Below, piece by piece: positions 12,073 through 21,959 of a stretch of 64,000 nucleotides of DNA. Each line of letters opens with the position of its first letter. Within the stretch, counting starts at the first letter, position 1. The DNA comes from Monodelphis domestica. Taxonomy: Eukaryota > Chordata > Mammalia > Didelphimorphia > Didelphidae. The notes beneath the pieces were generated by a model. That model saw only the letters and a program-made list of their open reading frames with translations. It made no database searches and was not told the origin of the DNA. The position numbers and the translations under genes are program-made. Where the stretch lies: the NCBI RefSeq assembly GCF_027887165.1, contig NC_077234.1, positions 193,682,530-193,746,529 on the forward strand. The letters run 5' to 3'.

Positions 12073-12498
12073 CTACTCAACATTACGGATGGGGTGCAAT
12101 TTTACATGTGAAGCATGGAACCATGGATCTTTTTGATCAACCTTTATAGATGTTGGAGTTGTCATTATGGCCGATGTTGGTCTGATCCATCTTGGTTCTG
12201 CAGGAGATTCTCTATTAAAGTTCTTGACATATAACTTATCTTCTGGTTTTATCTTATGCAATGAAAAAATCTAGTGGTATTCTTTGCACAAGCAAGCCCA
12301 GTTTTCTTAGTTCATCTAGTCTACGTTGTATCTGTTTTAAATATTCATGAAGTACATATTCCCCTTTTAACATGGACAAGTATGGTGGCTTCACTGTCCT
12401 ACCATGCCAAAGTGGCTGACCATATAACATTTCAAATGGTGATATATGCAAGTCAGTCCTAGGTCTAGTTATTATGTTGAACAAAGCAAGAGGCATAA
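12073..12498 (-). pseudogene. ERV pol remnant: integrase C-terminal part
   Basis: A gammaretrovirus-type integrase end on minus. The upstream frame (12496-12254) has SPFEMLYGQP, a hallmark of class I integrases. A shifted frame (12261-12073) carries the C-terminal module with WFHASHVK. The frames are broken by shifts and stops. It is separated from its catalytic core by the 2.4-kb LTR element inserted at 12499-12502. Non-functional old copy. Confidence 0.85.
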
Positions 12499-12502
12499 CA
12501 TC

Positions 12503-12855
12503 TGTAAAGATTAAAATTTAGGGGAGATGGGGAGACTGAGGCAGGTAGAAATTAGTTTCTCTCTGCAAGGAGTATTATATTTTTTAGAGGTTTAATAAAG
12601 TTAAGGATTAAAAGAAAATACAGGATAAGAAAAAACACGTGTCTAGGCCAGAGGCCTAGACCTCACCTACATTATGGAAAGAGCCGTGTCTGCTCCAAAA
12701 CGGAAGTCCAAAACACGCCCAGAGCCCTCTCAAAAGCCTTGAATGAGCTTAAATCCCTTCTCGATCTCGGCCCAGGTGAGATTACAAGGCATTCTGGGGA
12801 AGTGGAGCAAAGGCTCATGGGGATTGTAGTCCTGTATTCGAGTCTATTTTTCACA
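12503..12855 (-). repeat. 3' LTR of the young element
   Basis: 353 bp. The only difference from the 5' LTR is at 12595, which turns the minus-strand AATAAA into ATTAAA. Confidence 0.95.
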
Positions 12856-12865
12856 TTCCCCCGTG
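12856..12865 (-). promoter_or_regulatory. polypurine tract next to 3' LTR
   Basis: Minus strand CACGGGGGAA directly abuts the TGTG start of the 3' LTR, as expected for the plus-strand DNA primer. The motif recurs at 13221-13230. Confidence 0.8.
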
Positions 12866-14549
12866 TGATCATTTGCAAAAAAATTAATTTTTTTCCAAAG
12901 GATCATGAAAACAAAATCAACTTAAAAGATTACAATAGTGTGAGGATAAGAGAAAAAAGAATAAAACCAATAATTTCTGAACACATTGACAAAAAGCCGT
13001 TAGGGGGCAGTCCCCTTTGGCATAAAAGTATACATACAAATAAATGTTCAATCAACCACACCCAAAGTTCAATTTTGTGCAACTTGTGGTCTGGAGGCTT
13101 CTTCATGGTGGCTTCTCCAACAGTTCAGTTCTGGATTCAGAGAGGCAGCATCTTCTTCACCTAAAATTCTTCTCAAAAGGAATTTAAACTTTGCAATTTA
13201 AATAATGATATTTTTTTACATTCCCCCGTGTTGTGGGTGATTGAAAGATTCAGAATCAGTTAGGGATGCATGGCTGAGGTATGAGGTATATGAATCAATT
13301 GGCAAGAGATATTAAAAAAGACATCAGAAAATCCAAAAGAAAAGAAAAATTTCTGGATGAAAATATAGACTATCAAAGTCTTATATGTAAAAATTCCAAG
13401 TAGAAGAAAAATAAATCTATAACAGGTCCTTCAATCAGGGCCCAATCAAAATGATCTAAGTAATGATGCATTTACCCAGTCAGTGCCAGGACTACAGAAA
13501 GGTACCACACTATGAGAGGCAGAAAAGGGGACCAGATTATAGAAGCCAAGTAGGAGCCCAGGTTTTGGGGATACTCATCTTTGAGTATCTTCAGAGTGAG
13601 TGTAGATACAAGGAAAGCCTATGTCTTAACACATGTTAAACATAGTAACCTCGAGTCTTCACACTAGGTTCGAGACCTTTGTATTGGCCTAGAAGTGCAT
13701 CAATCCATCCTAGATTGGCCTTTCTTTGGCCCTATGAAATGGCTCTTGTGTGTAGCTCTTGTCCTGGAATCAGACAGAATCATTAAGCAAAGTCCCATAA
13801 TTTATTTAAATAATTAGTGGAATCATTTTCATAGTCACAAGCTTTTTAGGGCATGCATTAGCAAATGTATCTTAAACTTGTAGCACTGAAAATCAAAAGG
13901 TTAAAGAGAATCTTAATGCTGGTGACATGTGCTTCAAATATAAAAAGGAGAGAAAAAATAATAAAAAAACTGAAAAAGTATATTGCACATGCAAGAAAAA
14001 TATAATAATAAAAGAGCTTTAAAAAATTCAAAAATATAGCTTATAATCATTGACACTCTGTGTCAGTTAAGAAAAATAAAATACAAGGCTTTCTCACCAA
14101 AAAATGAGATCCGTTTCCTCTTTGTATCTGGCCATGATCCCTGTGAGTAGAAGGCAAATGAATTGAACAAGGTTAACAATTTTTTTCATCTTTAAAAATA
14201 CAGTAGTACAATTATGTAGATATCAAAATCCCCAAAATTCTCAATAGCCCAATTAATTACAATAGCAAACAAACACACTTTCATATTTCACATAAGTTGC
14301 TGTATGACATTTTTAAAACCTATGAATTGATGGACATTTGTCACAATTTTTACAAACGTAGCAATCTTTCAACCTTGGTATTTAAACATATTTTTTTTTA
14401 AAACAAAGTAAAACTCATCTTGGGTTTAGAACATAATCAAGAATCTATATATCATTCTGGTGCAAGTAAAGTAGTGAGCTGAAGAGTATAAATAAAGGGG
14501 TGCTCCTTTTTTGGAGGCTTTTAGGGATACAAATGCCCTGAGATTAACT

Positions 14550-14567
14550 GTCCCTTCGTGGTCGCCA
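14550..14567 (-). promoter_or_regulatory. primer-binding site, tRNA-Arg type
   Basis: Plus-strand GTCCCTTCGTGGTCGCCA, including the CCA, is what I recall as the 3' end of an Arg tRNA (CCG type). On minus it is therefore an 18-nt primer-binding site 2 nt inside the 5' LTR. Arg priming is the HERV-R-like usage. Confidence 0.85.
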
Positions 14568-14569
14568 AC

Positions 14570-14922
14570 TGTAAAGATTAAAATTTAGGGGAGATGGGGA
14601 GACTGAGGCAGGTAGAAATTAGTTTCTCTCTGCAAGGAGTATTATATTTTTTAGAGGTTTATTAAAGTTAAGGATTAAAAGAAAATACAGGATAAGAAAA
14701 AACACGTGTCTAGGCCAGAGGCCTAGACCTCACCTACATTATGGAAAGAGCCGTGTCTGCTCCAAAACGGAAGTCCAAAACACGCCCAGAGCCCTCTCAA
14801 AAGCCTTGAATGAGCTTAAATCCCTTCTCGATCTCGGCCCAGGTGAGATTACAAGGCATTCTGGGGAAGTGGAGCAAAGGCTCATGGGGATTGTAGTCCT
14901 GTATTCGAGTCTATTTTTCACA
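14570..14922 (-). repeat. 5' LTR of the young element
   Basis: 353 bp and identical to the other LTR except at 14662. On minus it carries AATAAA at the varying site and two ZNF143/THAP11-like words (ACTACAATCCCCATGAGCC and CCCCAGAATGCCTTGTAATC) near its start. Confidence 0.95.
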
Positions 14923-14926
14923 CATC

Positions 14927-15294
14927 TGTCCATTTTAAGTGTGTTTCTGAACAGAGTTTACCTATCTGTGTCTTCAATTCTTTGTTCATAAGCTTGGCCT
15001 GACCGGAACGTTGGGTCTGATAAACTGAATGATAATTGCATTTAATCCCCTAGTTCTTGTAGATTTCTTGCAGAACTTGGGAAATGAAATGAAATGAAAT
15101 GTCCAAATCTATGATATCAGGAATGCCATGTCTGGGTATTATCTCTTTTAATAGAAATCTCACTACTGTTGTTGTGTCATTTTTCTTGGATGGACATGCT
15201 TCAATCCATCTTGTCAGTCTATCCACAATAGCCAATGCATATTTGAATCCCTTGTCTTTAGGCATGTTGATATAATCAATTTTAAATACATTGG
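14927..15294 (-). pseudogene. ERV pol remnant: integrase catalytic core part
   Basis: The minus frame 15352-15050 includes KIDYINMPKDKGFKYALAIV and TRWIEACPSKK, the first-Asp region of a class I retroviral integrase, and then HGIPDIIDLDISFHF, the region of the second Asp. It is broken from the N-terminal zinc module by the 976-bp LTR at 15299-16274, and from the C-terminal part by the LTR element at 12503-14922. Old and inactive. Confidence 0.88.
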
Positions 15295-15298
15295 AAAG

Positions 15299-16274
15299 TG
15301 TGGAATGAAAACTAGAGCAAGTCCTGGACTTTCTGCCACTGAGTTGGAACAAACAACAGTGGGAATATTAGAGAGAGAAGATATTGACAAGAATGATAGT
15401 TTATGGGGGGAGGGGCAACTGGGAGTGGCAGTTGGTCTTGTGACTAGCACTTCCTTCCTGGCCCTGGAACTGGGAGGAACCTTTCTCCCTGTCTCTGGAT
15501 AGAAGTGCCTCTATTCCTGAATTTCCCAAATGTGTGCTCTTCCTGGATTCCTGTGATTGTGTCATCAACAAAAGGACTTAAGGGAAGCAGTTTGAACTGT
15601 AAGGCTGGTCTTTAGGGGCTTCAGCCTGAAGAGACAGGCCCAACCAGCTCTGAAAGTCAGAACTTTTCTTCCTGTCGCTGTCTACTGCTAAGACATTGAA
15701 CTTAAGAAAACTAGCACAGATATAGCATAGACAGGAATAATAGAAACCCTCCACCAGCCTGTGAGGTCTGGCCTTAGCTCAAAAGCTGAGACATACTAAA
15801 ACCTCATCTAGGGAATCCCTCTTCCCTCTTCCCTGATACCCTCCCAATCCAACTTGTTATTAAAATTTATCTTTATTGGATATCACAGTCAGATAAGAAG
15901 ACTTACAGTTCAGGGGACATAGAGGGAGCTGAACCTCAGGACAGTCAGTCAACTATAAACTGTCCTTATTGAACCCCTGCTGGATGACCTTGGTTTGGAG
16001 GGAGGCTTGTCCCTCAGGAGGGTCTATGCTTACCTGCTCTGGGATATCTGCAGCATCAATCTATAGAGAAGACATCCCCCCCAGGCTATCATAAGTGGCC
16101 CATTTCTCAGGAACCCCATTTTCCAAAAATAGCCCCTGGGCAGGGGGGATCTCTCTCCTTTTACCTCATGGGCAGCCATGTTCCCTCTCTCCCTTCAACT
16201 TCTCCATTCCCTGCTATAAAACCTTCCATATTTCCTGTTCATCAATCCCACTTATTTTCCCAATAAATATTACA
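15299..16274 (+). mobile_element. solo LTR, 976 bp, class I-like (TSD AAAG)
   Basis: Starts TGTGGAATGAAAAC and ends CCAATAAATATTACA, with perfect 4-bp duplications AAAG at 15295-15298 and 16275-16278. It has TATAAAA at about 16216 and AATAAA close to the 3' end, so it is in plus orientation. It interrupts the minus-strand integrase between its zinc module and catalytic core. The stretch after AATAAA is only about 8 nt, an unusually short U5. Confidence 0.85.
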
Positions 16275-16278
16275 AAAG

Positions 16279-16453
16279 GCATATAGCTGAGTGGCCTAAT
16301 TCCCAATGCTATGTTCTTAAAATGTCCTTGATTATACCTTCTGCATGTTTCACATGCTTCACAAGTTCCAATGGCATTTGTTGATATTCCTGGTGCTGTC
16401 CAAAACCTCTCTTCCACAGAATCAATCCCATAAATTTGCATTTCCTCTAGCAC
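16279..16453 (-). pseudogene. ERV pol remnant: integrase N-terminal zinc module
   Basis: Minus-strand text CEACETCRRYNQGH is the paired-Cys half of the retroviral integrase HHCC module. It aligns in order with the core at 15294-14927 once the LTR is discounted. Sequence beyond 16454 shows no readable RNase H. Confidence 0.75.
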
Positions 16454-16619
16454 AGACCTCTTCTGTGTATTTGATCAAGTAAAGCATTATAGTATGTGAT
16501 TATCTGCTCAATTAAGTGACTATAATCAATCTTAGTTGTCTAATTCAATAGGCAAGATTAATATAACTTGTGCGTTATTCTAAAAATGTCAGTTGCCATA
16601 ATGAATAACCTTTATAGAC

Positions 16620-16835
16620 TCTAGAGACAGGCAGGGGTTATAGTAGGGAGAGCACTAATCCTGGAGTGGAAAATTTTAACCTGATTTAAAATCCTGCTCA
16701 AAATAGTTATTAGATGTGTCATTCTGGGCAAGTCACTTGAGCTGTCTGCCTCAGTTTCCTCATCTGTAAAAAGGGGATAATAATAATAATATATGCCTTT
16801 CAGAGTTGTTACAGGATCAAATGATATCCTATTAT
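16620..16835 (+). repeat. MIR SINE
   Basis: Reads GCACTAATCCTGGAGTGG, CATTCTGGGCAAGTCACTTG, CCTCAGTTTCCTCATCTGTA and AGAGTTGTTACAGGATCAAA. Nearly full length. Confidence 0.88.
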
Positions 16836-17160
16836 AATATTGTATTATAGTATATAATATATGGCATATATATATATGGCAAATATATTATGGCATATGG
16901 CAAAATAATTATAATAAACAATAAATATATAATTATACATAGGAAGAATGTAATAAAACAGTTAACATTGATGTAGCAGTTTTTAATGCTTACAAAGGAT
17001 TTTACAAATGTATTATATTATATGTCATATAATATAATGTATATCTACAATATAATATAAATTTACATATTTATATATTGCACATTAATTATATGCAATA
17101 CATAATATATGTCAAATAATTAAATATATAATCTATCATATAATATATGAGATATACTTG
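16836..17160. repeat. AT-rich low-complexity tract
   Basis: Irregular (TA)-rich DNA with repeated ATATGGCATAT and TATAATATA words. It ends at an 8-bp perfect hairpin, TTGGGGAG-CACA-CTCCCCAA (17158-17177). Confidence 0.8.
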
Positions 17161-17177
17161 GGGAGCACACTCCCCAA

Positions 17178-18290
17178 ATGCTTAATGGTGATACTAATAA
17201 TGATGGTAGTACAACTACTCAATCATAACTGCTTAAAACAGGTTGAGTTGCCCAGTGTGATCATTCATAATTCAGTCCACAAGATTAATATTGCTCGTTA
17301 TCAACACTGAAATGACAATTTCATTTTTCACGAATTTGGCAGTTGGTTGGGGAATACCGTTTGGTTGGTGAGCTCTGGAAACACGTTAATTTGTAACGAA
17401 GACCTTGGAATTCAGGAGTTCTTCCCCGCTGAAAATGGTGACACACTATTAGTTTTTGCTGAGGTCTCTCATACCAACTTACGTCTTTGACAAAGGGAAG
17501 AAATCGAATATTAGAGAAATTGAGATCATCATCATTTGGAGAATCGGCTATTAAAAATCATTCATTAAAAAAAATTTAGATACTATTCACTCGCAAAAGG
17601 ATTTCCAAAAGAGTTCAGTCCTTAGCCCCGGTGCTTGCAATAGGTGTCAAACTAGGAATCTAGATTCAAGTCAAGAGAGGCAAAAACTCCATTTGGTCTG
17701 CCGGAGGTCTTCAAGATTTCCCTTCCAGTGCAGGTCCTCGTTTCATTCGGTTGTGAACTGCTCCATCTTGTGGTTAAACAGCGCAGAGCAGAAAGTTTGA
17801 AAACGCTAACATGAATCACCCACTTTCCAGAATGTCGGACCTTAACTCTTGTTAAAGTGTGGGGAACAGAGACGGCATTTCACTCTTTCTGAACATTTCG
17901 GTCGTCAGGGGCTCAAGATTAAAAAAGAACCAACCAACCAACCAAGGGTTTGGGGCTAAAATCCTCTCCGTCGTCAGCTATTTTTCCATTTGCAAACGGC
18001 GCAGTTTTCCTTTTTGACCTCTAAATTGTATTGGGGTTCCGAACCGAGCAGATAACAAGCGAGATGAGAATGCCATTGGGGTTAGCAGTGGAAGAGTTAC
18101 TGCGGTTTGTGTGCCTACATGAGCAATCCAAAGGTGAAACGGTAAGAACCCAAAAGACATCATCCAAGTAATGGGGAGCTACGTTTAGACTTTGGGGCAC
18201 TAGGCAGGGTACACCAACCAGGGGACTGGAGGCGCCAGTTCTGGTGTTGCAATTGACGAGCCAGGGGTCGCTGGGCAATCACTTACCTTA
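17178..18290. other. CpG-rich unique patch, possible regulatory element
   Basis: About 30 CpGs counted by eye in roughly 950 bp (17330-18280), far above the rest of the window, with no recognised repeat. Base composition is only moderately GC-rich. A short open frame with ATG at 18064 runs 26 codons into GTAAGA at 18142, which looks like a splice donor. No protein family is recognised. Confidence 0.45.
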
Positions 18291-18296
18291 ACTGGT

Positions 18297-18475
18297 CTGT
18301 GGGCAGCCAGGTGGTACAGTGGACAGAGTGCCAGGCATCCCTGGGCAAGTCGTTCAACCCTGTTTGCCTCAGTTTCTCATCTGCAAAAGGAGCTGGAGAA
18401 GGAAACGGCAAAGCACTTCAGGAGCTTTGCAAAAATAAAAATAAAAAATAAAATAAATAAATCCCAAGAGGGTTC
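18297..18475 (+). mobile_element. CORE/tRNA SINE with RTE-type 3' part
   Basis: GGCAGCCAGGTGGTACAGTG start, GCCTCAGTTTCTCATCTGCA and GGAGAAGGAAACGGCAAAGC. An A-rich tract interrupts the tail. Confidence 0.8.
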
Positions 18476-18844
18476 GTGAAGAATGAGATGTGACTTTAAA
18501 ATGACTAAATAATAACCACAAACTGGCCCTTCCAGTAACATTGGCCAATGCAGGTCATACTTGTTACATGCTAAAAGAAGGGGTTGGGCTAGATCTAGGC
18601 TTCTACAGAAAATTCAATAGATGGAAATGACGGACTAAGTGGGGTAAGATGAGATTTAAGAGGGGTAAATGTAAAGGGTTACTCTTGAGATAAAAAACTC
18701 AAATCTATACATTCAGGAAAGAAAAATGAGTCAACAAAACTCATGTGGAAAGAGGTTTAGGTAGATGAAAAGCTCAGTAGATGCGAGATCGTAGTGAAGA
18801 AAAATATATAATTGGGCTGCATTCATAGAAACATTGCACTTGGA

Positions 18845-19125
18845 ACAAAGTTAGTAAGTCAGTCCCTCAATAAGCATGTGCCTGCTATATGCCAGGACCC
18901 ACGCCAAGCACTGGTGATACCAAGAAAAGCAGAGAATTATTGTCCTAATGCACATAGAAGCATCTTGTGGCTAACATCTAACTTCTGATACTTATTTGTA
19001 GTGTGACCCTGGGCAAGTCACTTCAGTTCTGTTTGCCTTAGTCTCCTCAACTGTAAAATGGGATAAATAATAGCATCTACCTCATAGGGTTATTGGGAGG
19101 GTGAAATGAGATAATATTTATTCCT
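18845..19125 (+). repeat. MIR-type remnants
   Basis: 18850-18935 (CTCAATAAGCATGTGCCTGC...ATGCCAGGACCC) and 18958-19125 (TGACCCTGGGCAAGTCACTT...CATAGGGTTATTGGGAGG). 18476-18840 shows nothing recognised. Confidence 0.75.
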
Positions 19126-19890
19126 TTCTCTTATCTTTCCCATTTCCTGGAATGTAATTCATTTTGGAGAAGATCTTGGAATATGTTGCTCAGTTTTAGA
19201 CTTTTCATTGAAGGAAGGGCACTAACAAATTAAGATATATCTGGAGTGAATTCTATGAAACATTTAAAAACATTATAAAACAATTAGTCCCAATATTATA
19301 TATAAACTATTGGGAAAACAGGGAGAGAATTCCTTTTATGGCACAAATACGGTACTGTTGCCTAGAACAGAAGGAGCAAACAGAAAAAGAAAGATATAGG
19401 CCAAATTCATTATTGAATATCGATGGAAACATTTTAAATAAAGGAGACTACAGCAGTATATCACCAAAAACATTCACTATGACCAGGTGGGATTTATACC
19501 GGGAATGCAGGGCTGGTTTAATCGAAAGAAAGCTATTAGCCTAACTGGTCATATCAATAATCACACTAATATAAATCACGTGATTATCTCAAACAACACA
19601 GAAAAAGCCTTCCACAAACTACAACACCGACTGCTATTAAAAATATTAGAAAGGATAGGAATAAATAGGTCGTTCCTTAATGATAAGTTGTATCTACCTA
19701 AAACCATCATACCATCTGCAATGGGGATGAATTAGACATCTTCCCAACAAAATAAATAGAGAAGCAAGGATGCCCCATTATCATCACTATTATTTAATAT
19801 TGCACTATAAATGCTAGCTGTAGTGATTAGAGAAGAAAAAGAAATTGAAGGAATTCAAGTTGACAATGAAGAAACTAAATTATCACTTTT

Positions 19891-20088
19891 TTTTTTAACC
19901 CTTACCTTCTATCTTGGAGTCAGTACTGTGTATTGGCTCCAAGGTAGAAGGGTGGTAAGGGCTAGGCAATGGGGGCCAAGTGACTTGCCCAGGGTCACAC
20001 AGCTGGGAAGTGTCTGAGGCCAGATTTGAACCTAGGACCTCCCTTCTCTAGGCCTGGCTCTCAACCCACTGAGCTATCCAGCTGCCCC
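19891..20088 (-). mobile_element. tRNA-derived marsupial SINE (in L1)
   Basis: Antisense full-length copy, with TSD TAAATTATCACTTTT / TAAACTATCACTTTT at 19876-19890 and 20089-20103. Confidence 0.95.
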
Positions 20089-20856
20089 TAAACTATCACT
20101 TTTGATAGAGGAGATGATGGTATATTTAGGGAATCAACTAAAAAACTAGTTGAAATAATTAATAACTTTAGCAAAGTTTCAGAATGCAATATAAATCACA
20201 CAAATCATCAGCATGTCTAGATATTACCAACAAAGTTCAGCAGCAAGAGACAGAAAGAGAAATTCCAATTAAAATAATGATAGACAATATAAAATACCTG
20301 GGAATCTACTTGCCAAGAAAAACACAGGAATTATAAGAACACAATTACAAAACACTTTTCACACAAATAAAATTAGATCTAAACAAGAGGAAAAATACTA
20401 ATTGCTCATGGGTAGGCTGAGTTAATATAATAAAAATGACAACTCTGCCTATATTAATTTACTTATTCACTGCTATACTAATCAAACTGCCAAATAATTG
20501 TTTTATAGAACCAGAAAAAAATTATAACAAAATTTCATCTGGAAGAACAAAAGGTCAAGAATAGTAAGGGAATTAATAAAAAAAATGTGAAGGAAGTTGG
20601 TCTAGCAGTACCAAATCTCAAACTGTACTACTGTACTATACTATACTATAGTACTATAATACTATAAAGCAGTAATTATCAAAATAGTCTGGTACTGGCT
20701 AAGGAACAGAATTGTGGATCAATGGAATAGATCAGATATACAATATACAGGGGTAAATGATCTTAACAATCTAGTGTTTGATAAACCCAAAGATCCCAGC
20801 TTGTCAGTTAAGAATTATTTAACAAAAACTACTGGGAAAACTGGAAAACAATATGG

Positions 20857-21051
20857 CGGAACCTGTGTTGGGGAACTGCTCCCTTCCCCCTCTCCATGCA
20901 CCTGAAGACATTTCTCCCATCACCCACCCCTCTGCCCAGCAGCCTAATGGGAGCACTAACTCCCTCCCCTGTCTGGGGTAAGGTGTGGGGCTCACATGTG
21001 ACATGAAGGTACAGTTTGGGCACTCTTTCTCTAAAAGATTCACTATCACTG
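20857..21051 (-). mobile_element. hAT-like non-autonomous DNA transposon (in L1)
   Basis: On minus it begins CAGTGATAGTGAATCTTTTA and contains AGAGTGCCCAAACTG and a GC-rich middle. The same family is at 62751-62957. Compared with the intact L1 at about 55550, L1 sequence is missing at the left junction, so no clean 8-bp duplication is seen. Confidence 0.6.
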
Positions 21052-21390
21052 CCCCATACCAAGATTAAGGTCAAAATGGGCATATGATTTAGATATAAAG
21101 TGATACCATAAGTAAATTAGGGGAACATAGAATAGTTTCTCTTACAGATCTATGGGGAAGAGAAGGATTTATAACCAAACAAAGAGATAGCATTATAAGA
21201 TGTAAAATAAATAATTTTGATTATTATATTAAATTATAAAGATTTTTGTACAAACAAAATCAATGTAATCAAGATTAGAAGGGAAACAATAAGCTGGGGA
21301 ATTTTTTTATGACATATTTCTTTGATAAAGGTCTAACTTTTCAAATTCATAGAGAATGAAGTCATTCTCCAGTTGACAAATGGTCAAAAG

Positions 21391-21959
21391 TGTTGTGGGG
21401 GGCTTGAGGTGAACCCCCTGGGTTTGAAAAGGCTATCCTTTGCAAGAATGCAAGACTCCAAAATTTAGCTTAAAAATAAAAAAGAGAAATTTATTAATTT
21501 AGAAGGTAATGTTGAATTTGGTGAGGAGGACTGCATAGATAGAAAGCTTCCTCCCAGAGAACATCATTTCTGGAATCTTCATGCTCACTAATCTTTCCAC
21601 TCTTTACAATAGGTGATACATGACTGGGGGAGGGTATGTGCTCAGGCACCAGGTGGGGGATTGGTCAACCCCTGAAGACACAGGGGATGTGTCTCATAAT
21701 TTAGGGGACTGATAGATGTCTTAGATACAACCCAATTGTATCAAAGCATAGCCTGGAGGTGTATCTCTGAGTCTATATCAAAACCTAAAGGAAGATCCAA
21801 GGAAGATAATCCTCTCAGGTGACTTTCCCTTTGATGTAGCAGGAGTTATCAGATGTTTTAGTTAGTAGTCACAAGGATGAGAGGAAGCAAAGGAATTTTC
21901 CTGTTTACAATTTGGCCTGAAACACTTTTATAATTGGGGGGATACGACGTCCCATGCCA
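21391..21959 (-). mobile_element. solo LTR in L1 (TSD AAAAG)
   Basis: 569 bp, TGTTGTGGGG...CATGCCA on plus, with 5-bp duplications AAAAG at 21386-21390 and 21960-21964. The interrupted L1 sequence continues directly across. On minus it contains TTAATAAATTTCTC near its 3' end. A 5-bp duplication and this layout suggest a different ERV class from the 4-bp LTRs in the window. Confidence 0.85.

Larger units (their letters stand above)
12503..14922 (-). mobile_element. young non-autonomous LTR element (complete, non-coding, TSD CATC)
   Basis: Two 353-bp direct repeats (12503-12855 and 14570-14922) flank 1,714 bp of internal DNA. On minus each LTR begins TGTGAAAAATAG and ends ATCTTTACA. Two bases after the 5' LTR comes a primer-binding site. 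Just before the 3' LTR is the purine tract CACGGGGGAA. Host duplications CATC sit at 12499-12502 and 14923-14926. I see no gag, pol or env motif and no sense frame of 60 codons inside, so it must depend on proteins from elsewhere. It lies inside the older integrase remnant. Confidence 0.95.

Noticed and set aside
12739..13164. 141-codon plus frame across the 3' LTR junction of the young element
   Set aside because: It is antisense to the element, starts inside the LTR (the start is duplicated in the other LTR) and shows no known domain.
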